Assembly (NCBI RefSeq): GCF_000149955.1 | Contig: NC_030986.1 | Span: 1,375,148-1,439,147 of the forward strand | Reading direction: 5' to 3' | DNA length: 64,000 bases | DNA from: Fusarium oxysporum f. sp. lycopersici 4287 | Lineage: Eukaryota; Ascomycota; Sordariomycetes; Hypocreales; Nectriaceae | Shown here: one piece after another, positions 1-13,200 of the stretch | Layout of the letters: each line of letters starts with the position of its first letter | Numbering within the stretch: the stretch's first letter is position 1 | Position numbers and translations under genes: made by a program | Notes under the pieces: generated by a model | What the model saw: the letters and a program-made list of their open reading frames with translations, nothing else | Databases searched by the model: none | Told to the model about the DNA's origin: nothing

Positions 1-1068
1 TGAGCAGCAGAGGAGTCTCCGAAGTCGAGGTGACGCGATGCAGAAGGAGCAGGCTCATAGGAGGGAGGAGGTGGTGGTGGTGGGGGCGGATAAGAATCCA
101 CCATCGAAGGTCGGCGAGAAGCGTCGGTGTAAGGAGTTCGATGTTCGCTCGAGTTACTGTGAGATCGGTTTCGGATACTATGGGGGTCTTCTGATGCTGG
201 AGTGATAGTCCTTCTGCGACTAAAGTCCTCTTCCCGACGTTCGAAACCGTTTCCACCACTGTTGCTGTTACCAGCACCGGGCTTGCTTTCCCGCTTCCTC
301 ATACGAACATCTCGTCGAATTCGAACTCGGCAGCCCTGGTCGGCAACAGTCTTGCTGAGTTGAGTACTCTCCATCAATCCAGGAAACTTCTTAGCGCTGT
401 AGACGCTGAAAGGTTCAGTCTTGATTTCCATTCTATAGTCGACTCCGGGTGGAAGATCGCCATCGGCAGGTTCCAGATCATAGTCTCTTTCCTCCTTGGT
501 AGTCTCAAACAAACTGAAGGTCAGTATGTAGAGGCCCTCGTGGCGGACAGAAAGGTCGGGAAAGATGAAATAACCAGCTTCGGTGGGACGGTCGAGATAG
601 GCCATGCCAGAAGCGGGAACACCAGTCAGAATGGGTGGGTTGCCAGCAGCTGGAGTATTAACACGACCGCGTGCAAGTGGACGGGCATGCTCGAGACTGG
701 CGTAGAGAAAGAAGTTGGCGTTGTAGTCAAAAGTGATGTCCTTGCCCTCTTCCACACTAGGTCCCTCGATAATCCGAAGCTCGACAACCGGGGGAGGATC
801 AACAGGTCGGCGGTCACTGTTGGCTATAAATGGTCAGCACGGAAAGTGTGTAGTAAGAATGAGAGACAAGACGCCAATGTGCAGTCAAGACCCCTATTCC
901 CATGCCAGTCAGCTTACCTTTTGAACCAGAACCGCAGGCTCGGGCACGCTCAGGTTGCTGCAGAACAGTCATCTGATACCAGAGGCTGCGGTTCTCTCTT
1001 GTAACTCTGTGGATCCTGTTGATAACATCGCGCTTTGGCTCGGCAGGAATCGAGGATGGTGTAGCCAT
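1..1068 (-). CDS. veA: VeA velvet-family regulator, N-terminal part (gene continues past the left edge)
   Basis: VeA is the core of the velvet complex: it enters the nucleus, pairs with VelB and LaeA, and controls development and secondary metabolism in filamentous fungi. The start ATG is read at 1068-1066. Exon 1 is 918-1068, an intron follows at 824-917 (GTAAGC donor, TATAG acceptor), and exon 2 runs from 823 to beyond base 1 with no stop. The first exon carries the typical opening [19 protein letters not shown], then [11 protein letters not shown]. Exon 2 gives the velvet domain, including [15 protein letters not shown], the [19 protein letters not shown] stretch and the [20 protein letters not shown] strand. 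It continues into a basic RMRKRESKP stretch (possible nuclear localisation signal) and a proline-rich tail of codons. About 324 codons lie in the window; family members are about 530 residues, so the PEST-rich C-terminus is outside. Identity is from sequence recognition and is near certain; the missing 3' end is a window effect. Confidence 0.95.
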
Positions 1069-1538
1069 ATTGAATATTATTGAGGCGCGTGAGAACGCGC
1101 TGACGAAGAAAACGATTGAGAATTGAAGTAAAGTCAAGTCAAGCCTATCAATCAGACGTTGTCAGTTTGAGACCCAAATCAACGGTTGACAGTTTAATCA
1201 CACGGGCCGAGCGGTCATGCAAGCGAACAGAACCACTCGATTGGTATTAAACAAGTTAATTGTTCAAACGGTTGAGAGAGGGTTTTGCACGTTGGAGGTA
1301 ATGAATGGTTGGTTGGCTTCTGGCAGGGGACTCACCCTCAATGTGATACGCCCGTTAATTAAAAATATTCGGGTCGGGCAGAGTAGAGTTCAGTATGGAA
1401 ATTGCGTGTGAGTGTATTGTAGTTTGTCAATTCATTCACGGACGGAGGGCGACGACCGTGATTGAAGACGGTAGAGGTTGTCGAGTTGAAGAGAAAGAGA
1501 GCGAAACCTCAACGCGACATACGAGAATTAGACCAGAG

Positions 1539-1566
1539 GGAGGAGGAGGAGGAGGAGGAGGAGGAG
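1539..1566 (+). repeat. (GGA)9 microsatellite in the veA upstream region
   Basis: Nine uninterrupted GGA units plus one G. On the veA strand this is a TCC tract about 470 bp upstream of the start codon, in a pyrimidine-rich stretch that is probably promoter or 5' leader. It could vary in length between strains. Confidence 0.9.
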
Positions 1567-4500
1567 TAAGGTAAGGTAGGTACAAGTGTATGAACGAGTA
1601 GGGGGAGTGAACAAGAAGAAGGGGAAGCGAGGAAGCGAGAGGCCGGGGGCAGAGGCCGTTGAAGAGGCAGACCCAGGACCGTAGACAAGTACCTTAGCGT
1701 AGGGATAGCGTATGTCGCTAAAAGACACTAACGAACAAGCCTGAGCAGGGGACTTTAAACTGGAAGGATGCAATGGAAGCAAGGCCCAGCCCCAGCCAGC
1801 AGAGAACGTCCAAAGTTGGCTGAGTGGAGCTAAAGAGACAAGCTGAACAGGCCAGAACAGCAGCAAGCAGGCGAGGTAAGGTACGTAGATGCTGTACAAG
1901 CACTATTCCCGTCGGTCCAGTGCAGTCAGAGCATGCAGATTTGGACAAGAGAATGGATGGATTGGTAGATTGGATGCAAGCGAGTACAGTGCGTGATCTT
2001 GTTATGCTAAAAGCCCGCGGCTCCGCGGGTAAATACGTCGTCGCTGATGAAAGTAAAACTAGATTAATCACTAGAGGCAGACAGGACCAGAAAATGGCGG
2101 AGTTGTTTCTGAATAGGGCAGGGTGATAGTTAAGGTTAGACTAAGCATTCGGGCACTTGACAGAACGCGACAGAGCGAAAAGATGATGATGATGGGAGAT
2201 CCATTCGAGGTGTGTGTGTGATGTCTGATGGAAGGGTCCCTTGAACCTCCGTGGGCACAGACAAGAACAGGGATAATAATGAATGAGTTTGAATAGTGAG
2301 GATGGTGGCTTAATTCCCCGGCCCAGGAGCCTGGCTCAGGTGGCTACAGCTGACTCGAACCGCCCACGGACGCTCTCAAAACGCCCTGTAGGCCACTGAG
2401 ACTGGCCAAGAGGAACCGGCTGATCGCCTGGGATCTTTGGTCTCGGGGTCCCATTGTTGGGGGGGGTTCGTCCATGGCCAAGGAGACGGGACTTGGGATC
2501 GGCCCAATAAGAAGCTGTTGTTGGTTGAATGCAACCTTGGAGGGGAAAAGACAAGACGGGAGGCTTGGATGGAAGACCCAGGTTCCGAGATCCAGTCAAA
2601 AATTAACTTCGACATTCACAATTTGACTGTTTTCTTCTGGAATTCTCAACCTGTCACTGGTGATCTCCTGTGTTTACAGATTCGTTAGAGTTCAAGGGCG
2701 CCCAAGGCTCGTGGCTTTGTAGACTTTAGTACGAGCTCCCGGGGACCTTATTCTGGGTAGACTCAGCTGAGACGATCAATCTCATCAGTGGCGTCTGTAC
2801 AGTGCCAGCCTTGAATTCCCTGGCAGGCACAGAATACGACAACGACGGTTACAGTTACAATTTACTTGCGGCTTGGAAAGGGGCATGATGTGATGTGATG
2901 TGAGATTTCGGGTCGGAGCGTTTTTGTTCTACTGCAAATCTCTTTTTCACTTGCTTTGCCTGCTTCTGGTACTTCAGATTTGGCAGAGCAAAAGTGCAAC
3001 TGTAGCGTTGCAGCCCGGGTTCGGCAACGGGAATACGTGCCCGTAAAGGTGAAGTGCTCCGGGCGACAACAGCACATTCGTCTGGGATTGGTTTTGCAGC
3101 CTCGGCCTATCACAGTTGCAGTTGCAGTTGCATTTGCATTCGACGGTGCAAGCGAAGCAGAAGCACGCAGTGGCATCGCCAAGGATAGATGTGACTGGTT
3201 ATCCCACGCCCACCATCCCACGCTAAAGGAGCCAGATCCCAGCCCAACAAGCGGACCATTTCTGAAAGGATACGATATTTGACGAGGAGCAAGATGAATG
3301 ACAGGAAAAGAAAAAAGAAAGTTCACGGCATAAAACCATGTTGCAAATCATTGTCAAGAGTGTATGCATATCTTGATCCCGATGCTGTATGTTACCGTGC
3401 TACCCTTTCCTTTATGCAAAGGAAGCTTCGGACAGACGGGAACCGAGATGTGATAAGTACATACATATCAATTTCAACGTGTGCCATGTCTCATTATACG
3501 ATGCGGCGGGCGCAATAGTTCAACATTTGCTCTTCGTCTTCGAGACCTTTTTACACTTTCCCAGCAGAGTATCCTCTGTGATTCCGATTCCTATCATTGC
3601 TCTTTAAATATCATCTCGCTTATTTGACATGTCACTGCCGTTGTTGTCAACCTCTAAATTCGGGGTTGTTCATCTTTATTCTCCATCTCCTCACGTCATC
3701 TCAAGGAAAAACACATCCACCAACCTTGATCAATCTTTGCTTTTCTAGGCATAGTGCCTCAACCTTCTCCGCTCTCTTGCTTTAGCGCCAGGCTATACAT
3801 GCGGGATGCAGGACCCGGTGCGCGGGAACCCTCATGGATCTCACGACGCTAGACCATTTGCGTCTCGAGGGTTACGGCTTGTCTCCTCTTTCCTCACTTG
3901 AATCTTGCCGTCCCGTACCGTGCTGCTCATCTCCCTTACATACTGTGTCGAGCACTAACACCGCCAGAACAATATCCATTAAACACTGGTCCAGAGTAAA
4001 GACCGCCAGCCATCAGCTCTATATCTCTGGCTGGTTTCAGATATAACTCTTCCGCAAAGACAGGCAACTTGCGTTGAAAATGTTTGTTTGTGCAATGCAT
4101 ATGCACATATGCACATACGCTGATGCAACTGATGCAACAGCAACACACTAACGTGGGTTATGCCAGGGATACCCACGACTAATCTCCAGCCACGCATCCT
4201 CTGTCTTTGACTGTCAGTGGCCAACTGTACGATGTGTATGCCCAACTCGACAATCCAAATGCTTGGTCCAGCATCTCTGGAATACGACCTCGTGCATCCA
4301 TGTTTCAAGATTGGCTGCCAGTTGTAGCCCTTCAAATGCTGTGCACCACACCACTTTCTCTTGTGCCGAACATCAACTGTCAGCGGCAATGGAATACGTA
4401 CTTCTAAATACACGTTGTTAACCGCCAACTAGGACTGGTTGTTTCAGTCGATTATTCCTCGGTTCACGCAATCCATCCATGTTCAGTTATGGATACTTGA

Positions 4501-5123
4501 TCGTTTAATACAACCTCGAGGGTCGCATTGCCCGGACATGGGCTCCGGCAGAGTCATGTTGCCTACCATCCTTGACATCTCACAAGTCATGTCAACTCAT
4601 CTCGGTACTTTATTCGAAACTGCCTAGCTTTCAAAAACATCAGACATTCGCAGGTAGCCACAATGCGCTGACCAACTGAATCACGGCATTCACTCCATCA
4701 CGAAGTCTATCAGAACAAAGAAACCCAACTCCCTGGCCACGGCGCTGCGGGTACCATTTTCCTGCATTCCGGTCTCCTCCAGAAATTCACCGTGCGTAAA
4801 AAGGTTCTGTTGGTTCCAGGATTTTTCATGTTCAGTGTTGGTTTCGTTTCTGGGATTATATCTCTCGGGAGAGGTTTCATCCGGTATTGGACATGCCAGG
4901 TCCAGACAAACCAGATCAGATCATGTCCCTCTGTGCCGTTAAATTGCCACGCTCTCGATTCCCTCCCTGCATTAACCAAAACTAGGTAACAGCTAACGTC
5001 TTGCAGAAGGGGGCTTCTCGATTTACCTTGTCAGCGGGGAACGGGCCGGACGGGACGAATACAGCCTTGCAAGGTTGGTTGTGATTAATTGTCCATCATC
5101 ACCAACAACACCACACATCACTT

Positions 5124-5143
5124 ACACTTTCATATGAAAGTGT
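5124..5143. repeat. Perfect 20-bp palindrome
   Basis: ACACTTTCATATGAAAGTGT reads the same on both strands, with a 10-bp arm and no spacer. The flanking bases do not extend it. It lies in the middle of the gene-poor stretch. A dimeric-factor binding site or a cruciform are possible roles; neither is shown. Confidence 0.9.
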
Positions 5144-7874
5144 TTATTCTCAGCAAATAATGATGAATTACGGCCTTTCTTACTGTGTACTTACACTTAC
5201 CACCATGTCTACAACGCCCGCAACGCTCAGCTCCTCCCAGGACCCCCAAGTCTCATCCACTGAAATTGTTTGTCTTGATCTGTCGTACGCCACCAACACA
5301 GTCATCTACCCCAGCCCTCTCAAATACCTTGATCACAGAATGAACGGAACACTGCATCAGGCTGGAAGCCCGGGACGTCATTGTCTTTGCTTTTTGAGTT
5401 GCAAATCTCTACTGAATTTCCACGCGTTTATCCGCCAAGCGGACGCAAGCCTCCAGACCATTCCCGCAGGGCATTCCAATAATATTAACTTTGAGACATC
5501 AGACCATTTCCCCCATCTCCCAGTCAAAAGGCCTGTATCTTGAAAAATAGGCTCTGAGGAAAATATGCTCCTGAGACAAGCCGTTTCAACTCAAATCCTC
5601 CCTTCAGTCGGGACTGATCATATCACAACTCACACCGTTGACGATACCCGCACAAGGCTCGGCTCCAGATGTCGAGGCTTAACTACATACTAAGCTTCAG
5701 TAGGCTATCCCTTCTCTCCCTGCACTGCCGATCTTGTTGGTCGTCGCCTCAGCATGGCGCGGCACGATACGACGCGGGCTTACCTCTCGATCGGATACTT
5801 TCCCTTCTATCTTCTTTGTCACTTAAGCCCAAAGCCAAGGCTCAATCACCAACTTGCAGATTCCAAACATGACCTTTGCTTTTTTGCTCGCTCTCGTCTA
5901 TGGTAACCCATGGCAAGCCACAATCCAGTTTCTGTCTCACAGCCTGGACTCTGATTTACCCCTCTTCTTGGGAACACCAGCTTCTCGTATCACGGTAAAC
6001 CTGTCTTGGTCCAATGTCTCTTATCGAGTTTCTTGCGTAAGGGAGCCAGAGGGGGAGGCAGCGTTTCCCCGCTGTTGGGCATCTGCAGCCGTTGGCATTA
6101 CCAGCTCACAGGCCGGTCTTCTATGTGAGAAGTTTTGGCTTCGATGATATTGGACGCCACTTGCAGTACACCGGACATATCCTCCGGTTTGATTGACTGC
6201 CCTGCACATGCCACGAAGTCAATTGAGCCAGTGGCGCCTTTTCTTTTTCGGTATTCTTGTTGAGTGAGTGGTTCTGTCTACAAGCCTTTCAGTTACATCG
6301 ATGTCTCGACAAGTGCCGAGGATGAGATACTGGTTTTGCGCATTATAGCCAAGCCAGTCAAACAAAGTCAACAACTCGGCTGAAACAGCCACAGTGCATC
6401 TCCTCACACGAATACACAATCCAATGCTCACATATCCGGAGTGCTATCCGCTGCATCTAGTATTGATATGTTGAAGAAGCCTTCAGTTGTTAGACAAGGT
6501 CGTGTAGATCAGCAAACATGCACCAACCCGCAAACTATCACGTCAACTCTGACGCTCTGCAGAGTCATGTCTAGTCTCGCTGTTCCACGTCGGTGGGCTA
6601 TGGGGGACTCGTAGTTTGACAGGCATGGCATGTTGCACCGTGGTACGAAAGAATGGGCCGATGAGAGATGGCACAGTGAGTGAGTATCCGTCGAGTTGCT
6701 GGGAGACTTCTAGCTTGACAGGTGATACTGAGGTATACATGGTAACTGTCACTTCCATGGCAATCAACGGGTTTGCTTTCCTTCTGTGAAAGCCTTTAGT
6801 GTTCTTTAGCAGCTTCTTGCGCAGTAGATGCCAACCTCTTCTAATTCAAAGCAATGACGTCTAATTCCAAGTCCAAAGCCTCCAGGCTCACCCGTCTCTC
6901 CAGAATCTCACAGTAGTCACAGCCTCCATCTTAAATCCCTGGCAAATCCCTGGCAGTTAGACTTAGTACTCCCTGCCCACGTGGAGCTGGCATACCAGTT
7001 TCCTTTTTCCCGGGGCGTATGTATGTCTCAGAGCTGCGTGACTATCTCGTCCCTTGCGCAAGCCACAACATAAGAACGATGTAACGAAAACGCTAGGCAT
7101 GAAGCTTTAAAGCTAATAGAGGTGCAGTAAATAAATGGCGTCTATTGTAGTTGCTGTCCAGGTTAGTGCCGGTTGATTGATGTGCTGTATACCGTATAGT
7201 AGTGGTTGAAGAAATAGTTGCTTGGCAACCGCAAGAGCGCGAAAGAGCGAAGTGGCTTGTCGTGGGGATAGAAGTGACGTTGATACCGCTTGGCAGGGAT
7301 AGACTAGACTTGGCTTTATTGAAGGTGTAAAGGGGAAGATGCTTTGGCTGCATTGGAAGTTCCGGAGTGACATGTGCTCACCTCGTTGTGTTGATTTGGT
7401 TGGTTTAGGGTAGTTCCCAAATCGAAGGATCACGATTGATGAATGTCGCTATTGATGAGAACTAGTACATGGAACGCCTTCTATAGTGATTATGATAGCT
7501 TGGGTTGTGATAGTAATGAGTGTCTTTGTTTGGTTGTCTATTTCTGTAATAGAAACTCTATAGATAATCTCTTCAGATGATGACTTCCAGTTGTCAGTAC
7601 GAGTATGAGAGAATGACGATATTAGCGGTGATTAGTTATTAAGTTATGCCAACAACATCAACAACCAAAGGGTATCCAACTCCCGTTCAACGAGGGTATC
7701 TCAAAAACAATCCGACTCGTATGATATCTCCACAATGTCTTCACCATTATTTCCTCCCATAACCATATTCTAAACGAGTGTCCTCATAGTCACGTTATTC
7801 ATAAACGCACTCATCATTGCGTCCAACAAGCAGATGCTGGTGTTCTCAGTCAGTTCAGACATGGTTTACACGTC

Positions 7875-8861
7875 TTAGACAGCAGCCGTAGCAGTGGCGG
7901 GAACAGGTTGTTCAGCCGCAGGAGCAACAGGGGCTCGCTTCTCAGGGAAGACACCGTTGCCAGCATTGACACGACCATACTGCGTAAAGTGCAGGTTGAG
8001 CGCACCGTAGTCCCAACGCTTGGACAAGAACATGAAGGCAAAAGCGAGTCCGGGAATCAAAAGGACGTCGAGGATACCGAAGAAGATGAAGCTTCCAGTG
8101 ACACCAACCACGTTACCGCCGTCAGAGATACCATAGGCGATGGGGTACAGCATCCAGAGGAGGTTCACCCAGCCTGCGAGCATGAGATAGTCCCGAGATA
8201 GGCCCAGACGAGCAGCGGATGTTCGGCCGGGATGGAGAGTCTGGAAGGCAAGCATGAGATAGGCGAATGTGCCGAAACCGAAGAATCCCCATTTGTACGA
8301 GGTTGTGGTGTATGCGGAGCAAAGGTATGAGATGATCCTGCTGTTGTTAGTATCAAACTACCAATGCGTTCACGACAGTGAGAAATGACTTACCAGATCC
8401 AGGCGAGGAAGATGTTAAACAGGATGGTAGCCCAGCTCACACCACTCATGAGTCCCAAAGCCAGAATAATAATAGGGAACGCAACAACCCAGTTGATATA
8501 CTTGGCAAAGTAGATCTGATATGAAAGAGCACGGCCGAGGTTACGCTGTGTGGGAATAACAGAGTAGGCAATTCCAGAGGCGATGGAGAAGTAAGCGATT
8601 GCCCCGACGAAGAGGGCAATTGTGAAGAGGTAGTGGAAGATTCTCTCATTGTTGCGAGGCTTGAAGCTGAGAGCAAAGTAGGCGAGCTGATGTATGTTAG
8701 TGCCATGCGGTGATGTAAGAATAGGAGAGACATACGAAGCTGACGATGTAGATAGCTGTTACAGCCCAGAGCCAGTCTGAACCAGCATCAGAGAGACGAG
8801 CGTCACCCGATTGGGGATTGACGTCGAGAGCATCGTTTCGAGCAAAGATGACAGCAGGCAT
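7875..8861 (-). CDS. Opsin-related seven-helix membrane protein (Hsp30/Yro2-like), no retinal lysine
   Basis: Exons are 8736-8861, 8394-8686 and 7875-8337 (introns GTATGT..CAG and GTAAGT..CAG), giving 293 residues. Seven hydrophobic segments span about residues 29-245, followed by a hydrophilic tail rich in Ala and Pro. Helix 6/7 carries LLWMLYPIAYGISDGGN and FFGILDVLL, both clear microbial-rhodopsin family motifs. The Schiff-base lysine position, four residues after Asp230, is Ile234. In helix 3 the proton-acceptor aspartate of RYxDW is replaced in KYINW (Asn107). This fits the opsin-related proteins of the Hsp30/Mrh1/Yro2 group, which are plasma-membrane stress proteins without retinal, rather than the light-driven pump CarO. 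The function of this group is poorly defined. The ATG at 8861 was chosen as the first methionine before helix 1. Confidence 0.88.
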
Positions 8862-10246
8862 ATTGAGTACAACCGACAATGAAGCCTTATAACTTTTGGC
8901 AAACTCTTGTACAATTGATCGGGAACTTGTATGCTTTTATATCTCCAGTGAAGAACGAAAAGCGAAATCCCAAAGCGAGAGGAGACACACTCTTATATAG
9001 AAGACACCCAAGATCTAATCACCCAGTGAACATCATCGATGCCTCACCACATTTCACCCAATCTGAGGAATCATTAATTCCACCTGGTCAAGTTTGCATC
9101 ACCCGTTCAATCCCATTGGCCAGTGGGAAGAAGCAAAGCAACCCTCAGAGCGTTGCACTTCTTCTTTTTTTCTCTTGGGGAATGACGTGAAAGAGTCTCG
9201 TTGCGTATCGGGTACTTACATGTGCATGGATGGACGAGGCTCTGCTGGGGTATGTAAACATCCTTGGCGATGCTCAATATGACACGCTCGAACTGTCAGC
9301 CAAGCTTTTCACCTCTCGATGAGTTTAACTTGGCGATTAATTCAATATTGAATCATGAATCTGATGGAAAGATTTACTTTTGTCAGTTAGATTCTCAGTA
9401 TCATTCTCAGTGAATCATCGTCACCAACAACAACGAGGTAACAGTGACAAACACCAGAAAAACATCATGTCATGCCACTATCATGTCAAGTCGTTTAATC
9501 CCGTCGCTTCCGAGTTGTCATGTGTTTCCATATACTAAACCCTACAGTCGATCCCTTTCCATGCCGTGGCCTCGACCCTGCAGAATCCAAAAGAAGACTC
9601 ACAAGAAGGAGAGGTCACGCTTGAGGCCGGAGCATTTACACAGACAGGGTTGATTAATTGACGTCAAAGTGACTGCATGTCTACACAAGGTTATTTCAAC
9701 ATCTACCTTATTCTTGCAACACATCACGCGCCCAACATCTACTACGTATTCGCATATCTAGGCTCTTGGGTATCGAGATTCCTCCTTTTCAATGATGATG
9801 TTTCTCTTGTGGTGATAATGTACTGATACTCTTCATGAACCACCGTCATTCTCCCTTCACCGTGTCATTCCACGTTTCATTGCATGGCAACCCTCCGTCA
9901 TGAACTTGATCCAGGCCATTCAGACACCCTTGTAGCATATCAGTCACGAGCAATACACCTTTGCTCCTCTTAGCTTCTTAGCCCCGGCAGATACAGCGTC
10001 TGCCGTTAATTCCATGATATCACCCGAGGAAACGTGACTCTATGCGACGGAAATTGTGACTGCGACTGCAAGCTTACCGCAATCCCCCCCCATCAAATAT
10101 CATTATTCAACCACGCTAAGTCAAGAAGAAGCATAATATAGGTTACATCAATGGCCTTTGTGGTCTAGTATACAACACACCATTCCAATCAACGCCTTCC
10201 GACACCACCATGTTTTCTCCGCCATTACCTTGCCCTAAGACACACC
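8862..10246. other. Intergenic, no gene seen
   Basis: Promoter side of the opsin-related gene (8862 to about 9400) and the 3' side of the armadillo gene. The longest open frames are about 100 codons and unremarkable. I could not find a convincing heat-shock element array by eye. Confidence 0.6.
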
Positions 10247-13200
10247 TCAATATCCCGCCTGCTCTATCTGATACGCTGCTGTTTTTGCTCGCTCCCGCAC
10301 ATCCAAATCTCCATCTTGCTTTGTAAGAGCCTCCATTTTGGAGTAGAATCCAAGCTTTCGTAACTCGTGCGCCCTGATAGCACAAGCTTGAGCCTCACCA
10401 TCGTCATCCTTATAAGTGAGGTTGATGATGAAGTGACATAGCGCTACCCGGACTTCTCGATCTTTGCTGCTGGCCTGCTGCGCCAGAAGTTTCAAAAGAT
10501 CTGTTTGCGCGATGATCATCTGCTGATGTCGTGAGATGCTCGCCGCGATATGCGTTAGGATGTATATAACGGCCACAATGATCTTGCTCTGTGGGTGGAA
10601 CATCCTGGGCTCTCGGCCACTCGTTACTCGACGGGAGAAAGGTCGATGCACCTTGGGTCGCAGTTTGGATGATAGTATCTCGAATAGCCGTTCGCTTCCG
10701 AATTCATGCAGCAAAAAGTCGATCATCTCCGTTGTCTCATTCGTTGTCTCTGGCGACAGACCACTTCGAGGCCTTCCAATCAGGTTCCGAATCATGTCCA
10801 GCCCTTGTTCCTGGATCGCTACATCGTCATTCCGTGCTCTCCGGACCGGGTTTAATTCGGATTCTCGCACCGCTGCGAGCTTGTCTTCAACTTGTCTCAG
10901 CCTTGAAGAGTCGGCGGCGTTGAGTTCTCGAAGCATTCCGTTTGATCCGTAAATCCACCGATGGGGCTCGTCTGATGGTTGCATATCCACATCGTCGTCC
11001 ATATCCAGTCCCGACGCTTCCCGTTCCTTCGCCAGCTGCAAGGCCATGTCTTCCGTATCTTCGCAAACCAACTGCTGTAGCCAGTGAGATCCAAGCTCTG
11101 CAAGGCATGCTTTCTTCAGGTCGGGTCCAACGGCATCTACAAAGTGTTTGAGTGCCCACAATCCGTTCAAGCGAAGAGCCGGGTTCTGTGAGTGGGCGTG
11201 CTCGCAAAGAACAGTCACAACGCCATTCTCGGCAAGAAGCTGTGACAATTAGTTTCCGTACTCGCACTAAAATGGTTTCTCAAACATACCTCTCTCACTG
11301 GGCTGACCTCCAGGACCAGGTTGCAGATAGCCGCAGTAGCAGCGATCTGAACATTGACGTCTGGATGTTTCATGAAGCGGAAGACGGGCAGAGCAACTCC
11401 GTGGTCAACCAAGGATGTTCGTAGAATGCTGACTGATCTCGAAAGCATTCGAACAACATGGCATCCGGCAACGATCACGGAAGCAGGGTTGGCACCATAT
11501 CCTGCCGTTTCTCCCTTTCTAGTAGTCTCAGCGCTTGGCTTTTCTGAGCCTCGCTCCTTTGCACTCTGCGGTCTTCTAGGATACTCTGAAAGGGACTCGA
11601 CAACGTAGGAAACCACATCTTCAGCCACAAATGCCTTTCTGTAGTCTTCTTTACCCCCTGCGAGAGCTGCGATGGCCTTCAATGTGCTTTCACGCACTTT
11701 GAGTCGGTGAACCAGGAGCTCATTCTGACCTTCCTGACCAAGTTGAGCCACTGGGGAGTTGTTCTCAACCTCCATATCGACATCTGCATGAGGCGACCAG
11801 TAATGCGGCCGCGTACCTTCCTTTACAGGAGTGTAGGCGTGCTTGAGAAGCCGACTCAACACAGGCACGGCTTCACATTCGTAGGCTGCCTTCTGGAGGT
11901 ACTCGCTGTCTGTAATCATGCGTGCCAAAACCACTGGTGCGCGCTCCAAAATAGTGCGTTTGACCGTATTGTCGACCTCATTCACATCCGAGACGTCTTT
12001 GTCGTTTTTAGCTATCATGCGGATGAGAAGGGGTACCACGAGAAGTCCCAGGCTCGCTTCTCTCAACCCTTTGCTTGCTACTCCACCTTTGATAAGTGCA
12101 GCAAGAATAGCAGAGGCAAGGAGGCGCTCATATTCACCTGAGCGCCTCACGAGCCGGACCAGCCAGGGAATAAAGGGGCTCTCAATCTCCTCTGTATCTT
12201 CAGGACTCGAGCCCGTGGTTTGAAATCGAGGCGAATCCCATATAGCAGACGAGCTGAACTTGCTCAGAGAAGATCGGCTAGATGATTGCGAATCTGAAGA
12301 GCCACCTGGTGGTACGGAGCCGTAGGGGGATGTAGATTGGTTTCGGGGTAAGTTGATCGGAAGCATATACTCCATCGCAGTCACTGGATGCTGACGCGTG
12401 CTGTTAGGGCCTGTTTGCTCGATGTCTGGGTTTCCTGCAGGCTCAAATTTGATCGGTGGGAAGACAGCAAGAATAGAAGGAGAGTTTGCCAGTCTATTTG
12501 CCCGATATTTTGAATCTCCCAGAATAGCACCGATAGCCTCAAGTATCGAATCCAATCTTAATGTTTGGGGTGCCGGCTCGGGGAAAGCTTCAAAGAGCCC
12601 ATCGTTCTTTGCCGAAGCGTCAGCTCCTGGAACAACCTCTCCACGAAGGACCGCAACGCTTGCTAAACGGGTCGCTAACGCATCTAATACTCCGGATGTT
12701 GCCAAAGCTTGTTGATGGCGCTCTTCACGGCAAAGTCGAGATATCAAGCCTGCTGCGAGCGAAACTTGAGATTGTAGGAGGATATTCGTAGAAGTGATAG
12801 AAAGCATTGCCCCAAACGAATCGAGATATTGGACAGAGAACACGGTATCCGCTAGAGATTCGACATCGATGGGCGAAGATGGCGCCGCCAGGGTAGAAGC
12901 ATCAGCTATGTCAGTCAATGCCTTGAGGGCCGCGACGACGAGTTGCGGTGCGTTGGTGAACGGCGATACGTTGGCCATGAGGGAGGGAATTGCGCGTGCC
13001 GCATGGAGGGGCGCAAGGAAAGCAGGTCCTCCTAATCATGTCCATCAGTAACTATAACCAGGCGATGTCGAGCAGTTTGTTGAGAGCATACCGTTCGCAA
13101 AGCTCGCCACCAGTTGAAGCGCCTGTAACCTCACATTCTCATCTTCCGATAACGGCCTCTGTAGTAAAGGATATCGAGAGTCCTTCCCATTTGGCTTCGC

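Larger units (their letters stand above)
1069..7874. other. 6.8 kb without a convincing gene, between veA and the opsin-related gene
   Basis: This is the shared 5' side of veA (reading left) and the 3' side of the opsin-related gene. The open frames here are short, overlap on both strands, lack recognisable domains and show no splice-linked extension. The first 500 bp upstream of veA are purine-rich on this strand, so pyrimidine-rich on the veA strand, as expected for a long fungal leader. A GGA tract and a 20-bp palindrome are listed separately. Short purine/pyrimidine alternations such as catatgcacatatgcacata occur near 4096-4116. An undetected non-coding RNA or a fast-evolving small gene cannot be excluded. 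Confidence 0.6.

Noticed and set aside
1528..1899. 123-codon minus-strand frame with a leucine-rich end
   Set aside because: The Leu run is the GGA microsatellite read on the other strand; no family and no splice support.
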